Below are positions 1-7,526 of a DNA stretch of 64,000 nucleotides, piece by piece; within the stretch, counting starts at the first letter, position 1; every line of letters starts with the position of its first letter. A program made the position numbers and the translations under genes. The notes under the pieces are model-generated. The model was not told where the DNA came from. It did not search any database and saw nothing but the letters and a program-made list of their open reading frames with translations. The stretch spans positions 4,233,001 through 4,297,000 of the forward strand of contig NZ_CP009438.1 in NCBI RefSeq assembly GCF_000761215.1, given 5' to 3'. The DNA comes from Streptomyces glaucescens (lineage in GTDB: Bacteria; Actinomycetota; Actinomycetes; Streptomycetales; Streptomycetaceae).

Positions 1-837
1 GACGCCCGGCCCTGGGTCGACGCCCGGCTGCCCGACGGCACCCGGCTGCACGCGGTGCTGCCTCCGGTGGCGGTCGGCTGCACCTGCCTGGCGCTGCGGG
101 TGGTCCGGCCCCGTGCGTTCACGCTCGACGAACTGGTCACCGCGGGCACCGTTCCGCCGGGCGGGGACCGGGTGCTGCGCGCCATGCTGCGGGCCCGGCT
201 GTCCTTCCTGATCAGCGGCGGCACCGGCAGCGGCAAGACGAGCCTGCTCAGCGCACTGCTCGGGCTGGTCGGACCGGGTGAGCGGATCGTGCTCGCCGAG
301 GACTCCGCCGAGCTGCGCCCCGACCACCCGCACGTCGTCCGGCTGGAGACCAGACCCGCCAACCAGGAGGGCGCGGGCCTGGTGACCCTGGAGGACCTGG
401 TGCGCCAGGCACTGCGGATGCGGCCCGACCGGCTGGTCGTCGGCGAGGTGCGCGGGGCCGAGGTGGTGCATCTGCTGGCCGCGTTGAACACCGGCCACGA
501 AGGCGGCTGCGGCACCGTGCACGCCAACGCCGCCGCCGATGTGCCGGCCCGGCTGGAGGCGCTGGGCACCGCCGCCGGGCTCGACCGGGCCGCGCTGCAC
601 AGCCAGCTCGCGGCGGCCCTGTCGGTCGTGCTGCACCTGGTGCGCGACCGGTCCGGGCGGCGCCGCATCGCCGAGGTGCGGGTGCTGGAACGGGACCCGA
701 CCGGACTGGTGCGGACCGTACCCGCAGTGCGCTGGGGCGCGCGGGGGTTCGTGCGCGAGCGGGGCTGGGAGCGGCTGCGGGAGCTGCTGGGCGACGAGTG
801 GAGCGACGAGGGGACCGAGGGAGCGCGGCATGGGTGA
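1..837 (+). CDS. tadA: TadA/CpaF-family secretion ATPase (5' end outside window)
   Basis: The reading frame is open from base 1, so the N-terminus lies upstream; 278 residues are visible. The start reads DARPWVDARLPDGTRLHAVL, typical of the N-terminal/ATPase junction of TadA. A Walker A motif (GGTGSGKTS) and a Walker B/Asp-box region (LVVGEVRG) follow, with the GHEGGCGTVHAN His-box motif. These belong to the VirB11/GspE superfamily. It is the cytoplasmic motor that powers assembly of Flp/Tad pili or related secretion fibres in actinobacteria. The next gene, tadB, begins inside its last codons, so the two should be translationally coupled. The family assignment is very likely; the substrate is not shown by the sequence. 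Confidence 0.93.
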   Translation, partial: DARPWVDARLPDGTRLHAVLPPVAVGCTCLALRVVRPRAFTLDELVTAGTVPPGGDRVLRAMLRARLSFLISGGTGSGKTSLLSALLGLVGPGERIVLAEDSAELRPDHPHVVRLETRPANQEGAGLVTLEDLVRQALRMRPDRLVVGEVRGAEVVHLLAALNTGHEGGCGTVHANAAADVPARLEALGTAAGLDRAALHSQLAAALSVVLHLVRDRSGRRRIAEVRVLERDPTGLVRTVPAVRWGARGFVRERGWERLRELLGDEWSDEGTEGARHG

Positions 838-1720
838 GACAGCGGTCGGCGGGACGGCGATGGGCGCGGCGGTGCTGTGCGCCGGGGCGGCCGCCTGGAC
901 GATGGGCGGCCCGCACTCCGCGGCACGCCGGGCACGGCTGCTGCTCGCGGGCGGCGGGACGGTGGGTACCGGGGCCGTGGGCACCGGGCCGCCACCGTGG
1001 CGGTGGACGGTCCTGGCGCGGCGGCTGCGCGGGCGGCTGGGGGCCGAGTGGTGGGCGGTGGCCGCCGGTGCGCTGCTCGCGGTGCTGGGTTCGTCACCGC
1101 TGCCGGCCGTCGCGGGGGCGGCCGGAGTGCCGCTGCTGCGCCGTGCTCGGCTGGCCAGGGAGTCACGGCTGGCCCGGGAACGCCGGGGCGAAGCGGTGAT
1201 CGCCCTGTGCGCGGCACTCGCCGGGGAGGTGCGGGCCGGGCGGCAGCCCGGCGAGGCGCTGCAGCGCGCCGCGCACGACACCGGAGGACTCGCCGGCGCC
1301 CAGGCGGCCGTACTGGCGGCGGCCCGCTTCGGCGGCGAGGTCCCGGAGGCGCTCGCGGCGGCGGCCCGGCAACCCGGTGCCGAAGGACTGCTCGGGCTCG
1401 CGGCGTGCTGGCAGGTGGCCGTCGACCACGGCGCGGGCCTCGCGGCCGGACTCGAACGGCTGGAAGCGGCCCTGCGCGCCGAACGCGACCAGCGCGCCGA
1501 GCTGCGCGCCCAGTTGTCCGGCGCCCGCGCCACCGCCGCCATGCTCGCCGCACTGCCGGCGCTGGGCCTCCTCCTCGGCACCGCTCTCGGCGCCGACCCC
1601 CTGCGCGTACTGCTGCACACCGGGCCGGGCCTGGTCTGCCTGGTGCTCGGCGCGGCGCTGGAGGCCGCGGGGCTGTGGTGGGTGCTGCGGATCGTCCGGG
1701 CCGCGGAGGAGGCGGCATGA
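830..1720 (+). CDS. tadB: TadB-like inner-membrane platform protein
   Basis: A 296-residue protein with hydrophobic segments near the N-terminus (AVLCAGAAAW), in the middle (VAAGALLAVLG) and a pair near the C-terminus (LAALPALGLLLGTALG and LVCLVLGAALEAAGLWWVL). A cytoplasmic type II secretion F-like domain lies between them (CAALAGEVRAGRQPGEAL, then an RDQRAELRAQLSGARATA helix). This is the standard TadB layout. The ATG at 830 overlaps the end of tadA by 8 nt and the TGA overlaps the ATG of tadC, so tadABC form one translationally coupled unit. The role is the membrane platform that transmits TadA ATPase motion to the pilus. Confidence 0.88.
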   Translation: MGETAVGGTAMGAAVLCAGAAAWTMGGPHSAARRARLLLAGGGTVGTGAVGTGPPPWRWTVLARRLRGRLGAEWWAVAAGALLAVLGSSPLPAVAGAAGVPLLRRARLARESRLARERRGEAVIALCAALAGEVRAGRQPGEALQRAAHDTGGLAGAQAAVLAAARFGGEVPEALAAAARQPGAEGLLGLAACWQVAVDHGAGLAAGLERLEAALRAERDQRAELRAQLSGARATAAMLAALPALGLLLGTALGADPLRVLLHTGPGLVCLVLGAALEAAGLWWVLRIVRAAEEAA

Positions 1721-2529
1721 GCGTGGCGCAGGCGGCGGCCGTGAGTGCGGACGCCGTCCACAGGCTGGGGACACTGCTCGGGATGGCGCTGGCCCTCGGC
1801 TGGTCGGCCCACCGGGTCACGGCGGCACGGCGCGAGCGCCGGATGCGGCGGCGGCTCGCGGCCGTCCTGGTGAGCCCGGAGCCCAGGCCGGTGCGGCCGC
1901 CCGTGGACCTGCCGGGTGCGGTGCGGCGCGTGCTGCCGGAGCTGGCCGTGACAGGTGCCGGGTGGGCACTGGTGGGCGGCGTTCCCGGGGTCGTGGCGGG
2001 GGTGCTGGCGGCCGTGGCGTTGCGGCGGTGGCGCGGGCGGCGGCGGGGGACGGTGACCGGCGCGGTGCCCGACACCCGTGCGGCCACCCGGCAGCTCCCC
2101 CTCGCCGCCGATCTGCTGGCCGCCTGTGCCGCCGCCGGAGCCGCCCCGGTGACGGCCGCGCGGGCCGTGGGCGAGGCACTGGGCGGGCCCGTGGGCCAGG
2201 CGCTGGCGCGGGGCGCGGCGGAGGTCCGCCTGGGCGGAGAACCAGGGGAGGCCTGGCGGGCCCTGGGCGCGATCCCGGGTGCCGAGGGTCTGGCGAGGCT
2301 GCTGGAGCGGGCCGATGTGTCGGGCCTGCCCGCCGCCGGGCCGGCCGCCCGGCTCGCGGCCGACGCCCGCGCCGGCTGGGCGCGCGCCGCGACGGTGCGG
2401 GCCCGGCGGGCCGCGGTCCTGGTGACGGCGCCGGTGGGGCTGTGCTTCCTGCCTGCCTTCCTCGCGATCGGCGTACTGCCCGTGGTGATCGGGATGGCGG
2501 GCGAGGTGATGGGCGGGGGTGGTGGCTAG
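1717..2529 (+). CDS. tadC: TadC-like inner-membrane platform protein
   Basis: 270 residues. The start ATG overlaps the tadB stop (ATGA). An N-terminal hydrophobic stretch, an Arg-rich loop, a second membrane region (ALVGGVPGVVAGVLAAVAL) and a T2SSF-type soluble segment (LPLAADLLAACAAAGAAPVTA) lead to a C-terminal hydrophobic hairpin (LVTAPVGLCFLPAFLAIGVL). Arrangement and size fit TadC, the partner of TadB in the Tad platform. The assignment rests on position and topology more than on sharp motifs. Confidence 0.85.
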   Translation: MSVAQAAAVSADAVHRLGTLLGMALALGWSAHRVTAARRERRMRRRLAAVLVSPEPRPVRPPVDLPGAVRRVLPELAVTGAGWALVGGVPGVVAGVLAAVALRRWRGRRRGTVTGAVPDTRAATRQLPLAADLLAACAAAGAAPVTAARAVGEALGGPVGQALARGAAEVRLGGEPGEAWRALGAIPGAEGLARLLERADVSGLPAAGPAARLAADARAGWARAATVRARRAAVLVTAPVGLCFLPAFLAIGVLPVVIGMAGEVMGGGGG

Positions 2530-2589
2530 CGGCGGTGGCCGGAGCCGGTGAGCGGCGGTGGCCGGGACCGAGGAGGACGAGGTGGGCGC

Positions 2590-2652
2590 ATGCGAGCAGG
2601 ACGAGCAGGACGAGCAGGACGAGCACGAGGACGAGTGAGGAGATCGGGATGA
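2590..2652 (+). CDS. 20-codon RAG-repeat ORF ahead of the Flp pilin gene (doubtful)
   Basis: An ATG follows a purine-rich stretch (GAGGAGGACGAGG). The ORF encodes MRAGRAGRAGRARGRVRRSG and its TGA overlaps the ATG of the pilin gene as ATGA. It lies on a 9-bp tandem repeat (GAGCAGGAC, three perfect copies at 2594-2620 plus a degenerate one), which may be the whole explanation. It uses CGA, AGG and AGA arginine codons, which are uncommon in streptomycetes. It could be a translated leader that couples or meters pilin translation, or a chance ORF in a repeat. Confidence 0.25.
   Translation: MRAGRAGRAGRARGRVRRSG
2594..2629 (+). repeat. 9-bp tandem repeat (GAGCAGGAC)n
   Basis: Three exact copies of GAGCAGGAC followed by a degenerate GAGCACGAG lie in the 119-bp gap between tadC and the pilin gene. 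The repeat number could vary between strains by slippage and would change the spacing upstream of the pilin start. Confidence 0.7.
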
Positions 2653-2876
2653 GCCGGATGAGCAAGGTGGTACGGGCGCGGGTGCGGGCCATGGTGGACG
2701 CGCTGCGCGGACTGCGTGGTGGGCGGGAGGATGCCGGCATGGTCACCTCGGAGTACGCGGTGGGCATCGTCGCGGCGGCGGGCTTCGCACTGCTGCTGTA
2801 CAAGGTGGTGACCAGCGGACAGGTCAGTGCGGCACTGCACAGCATCGTCAAGCGGGCCCTCGATGCCGGGATGTGA
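2649..2876 (+). CDS. Flp-type pilin (DUF4244 family)
   Basis: 75 residues. A basic leader ends in GGREDAGMVTSEYAVGIVAA: the small residues and the TSEYA signature, with Glu five residues after the likely cleavage site, are typical of class III (Flp) prepilins. A single hydrophobic helix follows (VGIVAAAGFALLLYKVV). This is most likely the major pilin or fibre subunit of the Tad system. No prepilin peptidase gene lies in the window. The start is chosen because the ATG has a GAGGAG element 7-12 nt upstream and the product has normal DUF4244 length. Confidence 0.85.
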   Translation: MSRMSKVVRARVRAMVDALRGLRGGREDAGMVTSEYAVGIVAAAGFALLLYKVVTSGQVSAALHSIVKRALDAGM

Positions 2877-3246
2877 GCGGCGGCGGCGGGCGGGCCGGGA
2901 CGACGGGTTCGTGACGGCGGAGTCGGCCGTGGTGCTGCCCGTGCTGGTCGCGGTCGCGATGGCGCTGGCCTGGGGGCTGCTGGTGGTGGCCGCCCAGATC
3001 CAGTGTGTGGACGCGGCCCGCACCGGCGCCCGCGCGGCGGCCCGCCAGGACCCGGCCGACGCGGTCGCCGCACTGGCCAGGGAGGCTGCTCCGCACGGGG
3101 CGAAGGTCACGGTCGCCAGGGAGGGGGACCGGGTCAGGGTCGTGGTGACCGCGACGCCGCCGGTGCTGGGCGATCTGGCGTTCGAGTTGCGCGAGGAGGC
3201 GGTGGCGTCCGTGGAGGGCACCCCGGCGCCGGGAGCGTCGCCGTGA
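2863..3246 (+). CDS. TadE-like pseudopilin
   Basis: 127 residues from the ATG that overlaps the end of the pilin gene by 14 nt. After a basic leader the motif DDGFVTAESAVVLPVLVAVA gives the TadE prepilin pattern (Glu at +5 of a hydrophobic helix); the segment AMALAWGLLVVAAQIQCVDAARTGARAAAR completes the domain. The C-terminal half (VTVAREGDRVRVVVTATPPV) is an extracellular beta-rich part. It overlaps the next gene by 4 nt (GTGA). It is a minor pseudopilin of the Tad apparatus. An upstream in-frame start at 2827 exists but would lie deep inside the pilin gene. Confidence 0.8.
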   Translation: MPGCERRRRAGRDDGFVTAESAVVLPVLVAVAMALAWGLLVVAAQIQCVDAARTGARAAARQDPADAVAALAREAAPHGAKVTVAREGDRVRVVVTATPPVLGDLAFELREEAVASVEGTPAPGASP

Positions 3247-3653
3247 GGGCGGTGATGCGCCGCGCGCGGAGGACGGGGGCCGACCGGGGTTCGGCCACCG
3301 TGTGGAGCGTCGGGGCGATCGCCGCGCTGTGTGTGGTGTTCGGAGTGGTGCTCGCCCTGGGGCAGGCGGTCGTGGCCCGGCACCGCGCGGCGGGCGGCGC
3401 GGACCTCGCGGCGCTCGCGGCGGCGGACCACTGGGCGCACGGCACCGCCGAGGCCTGCGCCCGGGCGGACCGGGTGGCACGGGTTCAGGGCACGCGGCTC
3501 GTGCGGTGCGCGGTCGTCGGGGAGATCTCCGACGTGTCGGTCGCGGCGGGCAGCGGGCCGTTCGCGGCGGAGGCCAGGGCCCGGGCGGGCCCGGCGGGAC
3601 GGCCCCCGGCCCTCCGCCACCACCTCTTCCGGAGGCACCGCCGGGCGGCATGA
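3243..3653 (+). CDS. helicase/secretion-neighbourhood TadE-like protein
   Basis: 136 residues from a GTG overlapping the previous stop. DRGSATVWSVGAIAALCVVF resembles the TadE/TadG pseudopilin leader and helix, followed by AVVARHRAAGGADLAALAAAD, the conserved signature of the actinobacterial family named for sitting between Tad genes and a DEAD-box helicase. Exactly that neighbourhood is present: the helicase gene converges from the right. It probably acts as a minor pilin. It is the last gene of the Tad operon. Confidence 0.82.
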   Translation: MRAVMRRARRTGADRGSATVWSVGAIAALCVVFGVVLALGQAVVARHRAAGGADLAALAAADHWAHGTAEACARADRVARVQGTRLVRCAVVGEISDVSVAAGSGPFAAEARARAGPAGRPPALRHHLFRRHRRAA

Positions 3654-3732
3654 GCCCTTCGCCTTCGGAGGACGGGGTTACGCCAGCCCGGTTGGGCCCG
3701 GGCCGCGCCCCCTCGGGCCGGGGCGTGCCTGG

Positions 3733-3770
3733 GGGCGGAGGGGCGATACGACCCCTCGGCCCCTCCGCCC
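3733..3770. terminator. bidirectional stem-loop between Tad operon and helicase
   Basis: A perfect 12-bp stem, GGGCGGAGGGGC (3733-3744) with GCCCCTCCGCCC (3759-3770) and a 14-nt loop, lies between convergent genes. There is no T-tract, as is common for streptomycete terminators. Confidence 0.6.
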
Positions 3771-3776
3771 TGCGGG

Positions 3777-6182
3777 CTACGCCCCCTCCGTCCCGTCCGC
3801 CTCCGGGGGCTTCTCGGCGGGGGCGCCCCGCAGGAGCACGGTGAGGAGCCGGACCGCGCCCCGCTTGTGCAGGGGGTCGTTGCCGTTGCCGCACTTGGGG
3901 GACTGGATGCAGGAGGGGCAGCCGGCGTCGCACTCGCAGGAGGCGATCGCCTGGCGGGTGGCGGTGAGCCAGGCGCGTGCCGTGTGGAAGGCGCGCTCGG
4001 CGAAGCCCGCGCCGCCGGGGTGGCCGTCGTAGACGAACACGGTCGGCAGGAGGGTGTCGGGGTGCAGCGGGATGGAGACGCCGCCGATGTCCCAGCGGTC
4101 ACAGGTCGCGAAGAGCGGCAGCATGCCGATCGACGCGTGCTCGGCGGCGTGCAGGGCCCCGCCCAGGATCTCGGGGCTGATGCGGGCCTCGTCGAGCTGG
4201 TCCTCGGTGACCGTCCACCACACCGCCCGGGTGCGCAGGGTGCGCGGAGGGAGGTCCAGCTTCGTCTCACCCAGGACCTCGCCGGTGATCAGGCGCCGGC
4301 GGAGGAAGGAGACCACCTGGTTGGTGACTTCGACGGAGCCGTAGCAGAGGCGGCCCTCGCCCCAGGGGATCTCGGTGTCGGTCTCGAGGACGGAGATGGA
4401 GGTGGTGTCGCGGGCGACGGTGGAGTACGGCGGGCTGGCCTCCTCGACGAGGGCGACCGAGTCGTCCAGGTCGAGGGAGCGGACCAGGTAGGTGCGGCCC
4501 TGGTGGAGGTGGACGGCGCCCTCGTGGACGGAGGCGTGCGCGGCGCCCTCGTCGACCGTGCCGAGCAGCCGGCCCGTGCCGGCCTCGACGATCTGGACCG
4601 GCCGTCCGCCCTCGCCGCGGATGTCGGTGAGGTCGGCGGCCCGTTCCCGGCGGGTCCAGTGCCAGGCCCTGGTGCGGCGGCGCAGCAGCTTCGCGGCCTC
4701 CAGCTGCGGCAGCAGGTCCGCTGCCTCGGGCCCGAACAGTTCCAGGTCGTCCTCGGTCAGCGGCAGTTCCGCGGCGGCGGCGCACAGGTGCGGGGCGAGG
4801 ACGTAGGGGTTGTCGGGATCGAGGACGGTGGATTCCACCGGCTGGTCGAACAGGGCCTCGGGGTGGTGGACGAGGAAGGTGTCCAGCGGGTCGTCGCGGG
4901 CGACCAGGACGGCCAGGGCGCCCTGCCCGGAACGGCCCGCGCGGCCGGCCTGCTGCCACAGGGAAGCGCGGGTGCCGGGGTAGCCGGCGATCACGACCGC
5001 GTCCAGGCCGGAGACGTCCACGCCGAGCTCCAGGGCGGTGGTGGCGGCGAGACCGAGGAGTTCGCCGGAGTGCAGGGCGCGTTCCAGGGCGCGGCGCTCC
5101 TCCGGGAGGTAGCCGCCCCGGTAGGCCGCGACCCGCCGCACCAGCGAGCGGTCGATCTCGCGGAGCCGTTCCTGGGCGATGACGGAGATCAGCTCCGCGC
5201 CGCGCCGGGAGCGGACGAAGGCGACCGAGCGCACGCCCTGGAGGGTGAGGTCGGTGAGCAGGTCCGCGGTCTCGGCGGTGGCGGTGCGGCGGACCGGGGC
5301 ACCCTTCTCGCCCTGCATCTCGGTGAGCGGCGGTTCCCACAGGGCGAACACCAGCTCACCGCGCGGGGAGGCGTCGTCGGCGACCTCCACCACGGGCAGG
5401 CCGGTGAGCCGGCGGGCGGCGACGGCGGGCTCGGCGGCGGTGGCGGAGGCCAGCAGGAAGACGGGGTCGGCGCCGTAGCGGGCGCACAGCCGGCGCAGCC
5501 GGCGCAGCACCTGGGCGACATGGGAGCCGAACACGCCCCGGTAGGTGTGGCACTCGTCGATCACGACGTACTTGAGCGACTTGAGGAAGGAGGACCAGCG
5601 GGGGTGGGACGGCAATATGCCGCGGTGGAGCATGTCGGGGTTGGTGAGGACGTACGTGGCGTACTGGCGGATCCACTCGCGTTCCTCGAACGGCGTGTCG
5701 CCGTCGTACACGGCCGGCCTGACGGCGTGGCCCAGAGGTCGTGAGAGTTCCTTCACCGATCGGCACTGGTCCGCCGCGAGCGCCTTGGTGGGGGCCAGGT
5801 AGAGGGCGGTCGAGCCACGGCCGTTCGGGGCCTCGGAACCGTCCAGAAGAGTGGAGAGCACGGGGACCAGATAGGCCAGGGACTTGCCGGAGGCGGTACC
5901 GGTGGCGACCACCACGCAGTCGCCGTCCAGGGCGTGCTCGGCGGCGCGCGCCTGATGGGCCCAGGGGTGCTCGATCCCCGCGGCCCGGACCGCGGCGATC
6001 ACCTCCGGACGGATCCGGTCCGGCCAGACGGCATGGCGACCCGCACGCGGGGGCAAGTGCTCCGTATGAGTGATGCGCGAAGCCCGGCTCGGCCCGGAGG
6101 CGAGCCGGTCCAGGACCGTGCCCGGCCCGAGGCGGGACACGGGGTCAGCCGGGGATCGATCGGATCGGTGATTCTTGGCCAT
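3777..6182 (-). CDS. DEAD/DEAH-box helicase with DUF1998 cysteine cluster (MrfA/YprA-like)
   Basis: The helicase core includes Walker A in VVVATGTASGKSLAYLVP, a DECH box (VIDECHTYRG), motif III-like SAT and motif VI (QQAGRAGRSG). The C-terminus holds the DUF1998 zinc cluster CECDAGCPSCIQSPKC. This architecture matches the Hrq1/MrfA family of 3'-5' DNA helicases linked to crosslink repair. The start is uncertain. ATG 6182 (801 aa) lies 8 nt after a CACACT hexamer and would be leaderless. ATG 6263 (828 aa, MAFNHLP...) has no visible ribosome site and puts a TTA codon at position 6. It is divergent from bldG. Confidence 0.9.
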   Translation of the reverse strand: MAKNHRSDRSPADPVSRLGPGTVLDRLASGPSRASRITHTEHLPPRAGRHAVWPDRIRPEVIAAVRAAGIEHPWAHQARAAEHALDGDCVVVATGTASGKSLAYLVPVLSTLLDGSEAPNGRGSTALYLAPTKALAADQCRSVKELSRPLGHAVRPAVYDGDTPFEEREWIRQYATYVLTNPDMLHRGILPSHPRWSSFLKSLKYVVIDECHTYRGVFGSHVAQVLRRLRRLCARYGADPVFLLASATAAEPAVAARRLTGLPVVEVADDASPRGELVFALWEPPLTEMQGEKGAPVRRTATAETADLLTDLTLQGVRSVAFVRSRRGAELISVIAQERLREIDRSLVRRVAAYRGGYLPEERRALERALHSGELLGLAATTALELGVDVSGLDAVVIAGYPGTRASLWQQAGRAGRSGQGALAVLVARDDPLDTFLVHHPEALFDQPVESTVLDPDNPYVLAPHLCAAAAELPLTEDDLELFGPEAADLLPQLEAAKLLRRRTRAWHWTRRERAADLTDIRGEGGRPVQIVEAGTGRLLGTVDEGAAHASVHEGAVHLHQGRTYLVRSLDLDDSVALVEEASPPYSTVARDTTSISVLETDTEIPWGEGRLCYGSVEVTNQVVSFLRRRLITGEVLGETKLDLPPRTLRTRAVWWTVTEDQLDEARISPEILGGALHAAEHASIGMLPLFATCDRWDIGGVSIPLHPDTLLPTVFVYDGHPGGAGFAERAFHTARAWLTATRQAIASCECDAGCPSCIQSPKCGNGNDPLHKRGAVRLLTVLLRGAPAEKPPEADGTEGA

Positions 6183-6344
6183 CGGCACCGAGTGTGTCAC
6201 TGGCGTGACGGACAATGGGACCAAGGCGTCGTGCACGCCTGCCGGTAAGTGATTGAATGCCATCGCGGCTGGCGAACCGTCATGGGGGCTGAAAACCGAG
6301 ATGCCCCGAGGACGACCGCTCGATAGCAAGGTGCTGGAGGATCC

Positions 6345-6686
6345 GTGGACCTGTCCCTGTCGACCGAGACCGTGGGCGATCGCACGATCGTCAGGGTCGG
6401 TGGCGAAATCGACGTATATACCGCGCCCAAGCTGCGCGAGCAGTTGGTCGAGCTGGTGAACGACGGCAGTTTCCACCTCGTCGTCGACATGGAGGGCGTG
6501 GACTTCCTCGACTCCACCGGGCTCGGCGTGCTGGTCGGCGGCCTGAAGCGCGTGCGTGCCCACGAGGGCTCGCTGCGCCTGGTCTGCAACCAGGAGCGCA
6601 TTCTGAAGATCTTCCGCATCACCGGTCTCACCAAGGTGTTCCCGATCCACACCTCGGTCGAGGACGCGGTTGCGGCGACCGACTGA
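6345..6686 (+). CDS. bldG: anti-sigma factor antagonist BldG
   Basis: 113 residues with a STAS domain. MDLSLSTETVGDRTIVRVGG is followed by the phosphoacceptor region DFLDSTGLGVL, with Ser57 in the position reported as phosphorylated in S. coelicolor BldG. GTG start with GGAGG at 6336-6340. In Streptomyces, BldG is a pleiotropic regulator needed for aerial hyphae and antibiotic production; it binds the anti-sigma factor encoded next door (ApgA) and others. Order and spacing to the downstream gene are as in the known bldG-apgA operon. Identification is very secure. Confidence 0.96.
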   Translation: MDLSLSTETVGDRTIVRVGGEIDVYTAPKLREQLVELVNDGSFHLVVDMEGVDFLDSTGLGVLVGGLKRVRAHEGSLRLVCNQERILKIFRITGLTKVFPIHTSVEDAVAATD

Positions 6687-6792
6687 CCTGTGGTCCGGGC
6701 GGTGGCCCGGACCGCAGAGTGGAAGGAAGGGGGTCCGGGCTCGCGGCGGCCCGGGCCTTCCGACAGCACGCCCGTAGCTCCGAGGGGGATGC

Positions 6793-7227
6793 ATGGCCAC
6801 CGTTGAGCTCCGCTTCAGTGCGGTCCCCGGACACGTCAGGACCGCCCGGCTGGTGGCCGCTTCCGTAGCCCGCAAGGCCGGAGTGGACGAGGCCGTCCTC
6901 GACGAGGTCCGGCTGGCCGTCGGCGAGGCCTGCTCCCGTGCGGTCGGCCTGCACCAGAACAGCGGGATCACCGCGCCGGTTCGGGTGCTGCTGATCGAAG
7001 AGGAGAAACAGTTCTCCATCGAGGTCGGCGACGAAGCCCCGCACCATGTGCACGACGGCTCTCCCGGCGCGTCCGAGGACGCCGACGTGGAGGTCGAGGA
7101 GGACGAGATGGGCCTCGCGGTCATCAGCGGCCTCGTCGACGACATGAAGGTCAGCACGGGCGCGGACGGCGGCTCGATCCGGATGACCTGGCCGACCACA
7201 CCCCCGTCGGCCGCGGTGCTGCCCTGA
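6793..7227 (+). CDS. apgA: anti-sigma factor ApgA (RsbW-like ATPase)
   Basis: 144 residues with the HATPase fold of SpoIIAB/RsbW anti-sigma factors: RTARLVAASVARKAGVDEAV, then the N-box region DEVRLAVGEACSRAV and a C-terminal IEVGDEAP... ISGLVDDMKVS segment. The central loop is very acidic (SEDADVEVEEDEMG), a known feature of this protein. An ATG with GAGGGGGA upstream starts 106 bp after bldG. It is the cognate partner of BldG by family knowledge; which sigma factor it holds is not evident. The operon ends at the strong terminator at 7250. Confidence 0.92.
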   Translation: MATVELRFSAVPGHVRTARLVAASVARKAGVDEAVLDEVRLAVGEACSRAVGLHQNSGITAPVRVLLIEEEKQFSIEVGDEAPHHVHDGSPGASEDADVEVEEDEMGLAVISGLVDDMKVSTGADGGSIRMTWPTTPPSAAVLP

Positions 7228-7249
7228 CGCGCACCGCTCGCACGCCATC

Positions 7250-7282
7250 GAGGGCCCTGCTCGGCAGGGCCCTCGTTTTTTT
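7250..7282 (+). terminator. intrinsic terminator of the bldG-apgA operon
   Basis: A perfect 11-bp stem GAGGGCCCTGC / GCAGGGCCCTC with a TCG loop, followed by G and seven T residues. It is a textbook Rho-independent terminator. Confidence 0.95.
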
Positions 7283-7316
7283 CCTCCGCCGGCCGATGCC
7301 GGGCCTCGCGCGATAT

Positions 7317-7334
7317 TCGTGAAGGAATTCACGA
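7317..7334. promoter_or_regulatory. 7-bp inverted repeat upstream of hppA
   Basis: TCGTGAA-GGAA-TTCACGA forms a symmetrical site about 190 bp before hppA and just after the apgA terminator. It could be an operator for an hppA promoter. No cognate regulator is suggested by neighbours. Confidence 0.35.
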
Positions 7335-7451
7335 TCAATTCGCGATCACTGCCGGACCCCGCGGTTCACCCGAATGGCCCAGAATGCTTCGGGGGCATTA
7401 CTCGGAGTGCGCCGGGGTGTACGGATTCCGTTTTCCGCGTACTGTTTTGAT

Positions 7452-7477
7452 CCGGAACAGATCTCCGGAAAAGATCT
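7452..7477 (+). repeat. tandem 13-mer in the hppA leader
   Basis: CCGGAACAGATCT and CCGGAAAAGATCT are directly adjacent and differ at one base. They lie 50-75 bp before the hppA start. Together with the following TTCGG they can also pair partly (AGATCT is itself palindromic). A regulator pair-site or leader structure is possible. Confidence 0.5.
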
Positions 7478-7526
7478 TCGGAATCCGTCCACATCGTGAG
7501 CTCAGCCCAAGCGTCAAGGAGGACGA

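Noticed and set aside
3867..5744. 625-codon plus-strand ORF inside the helicase gene
   Set aside because: It is the antisense shadow of the helicase, whose minus frame has all helicase motifs.
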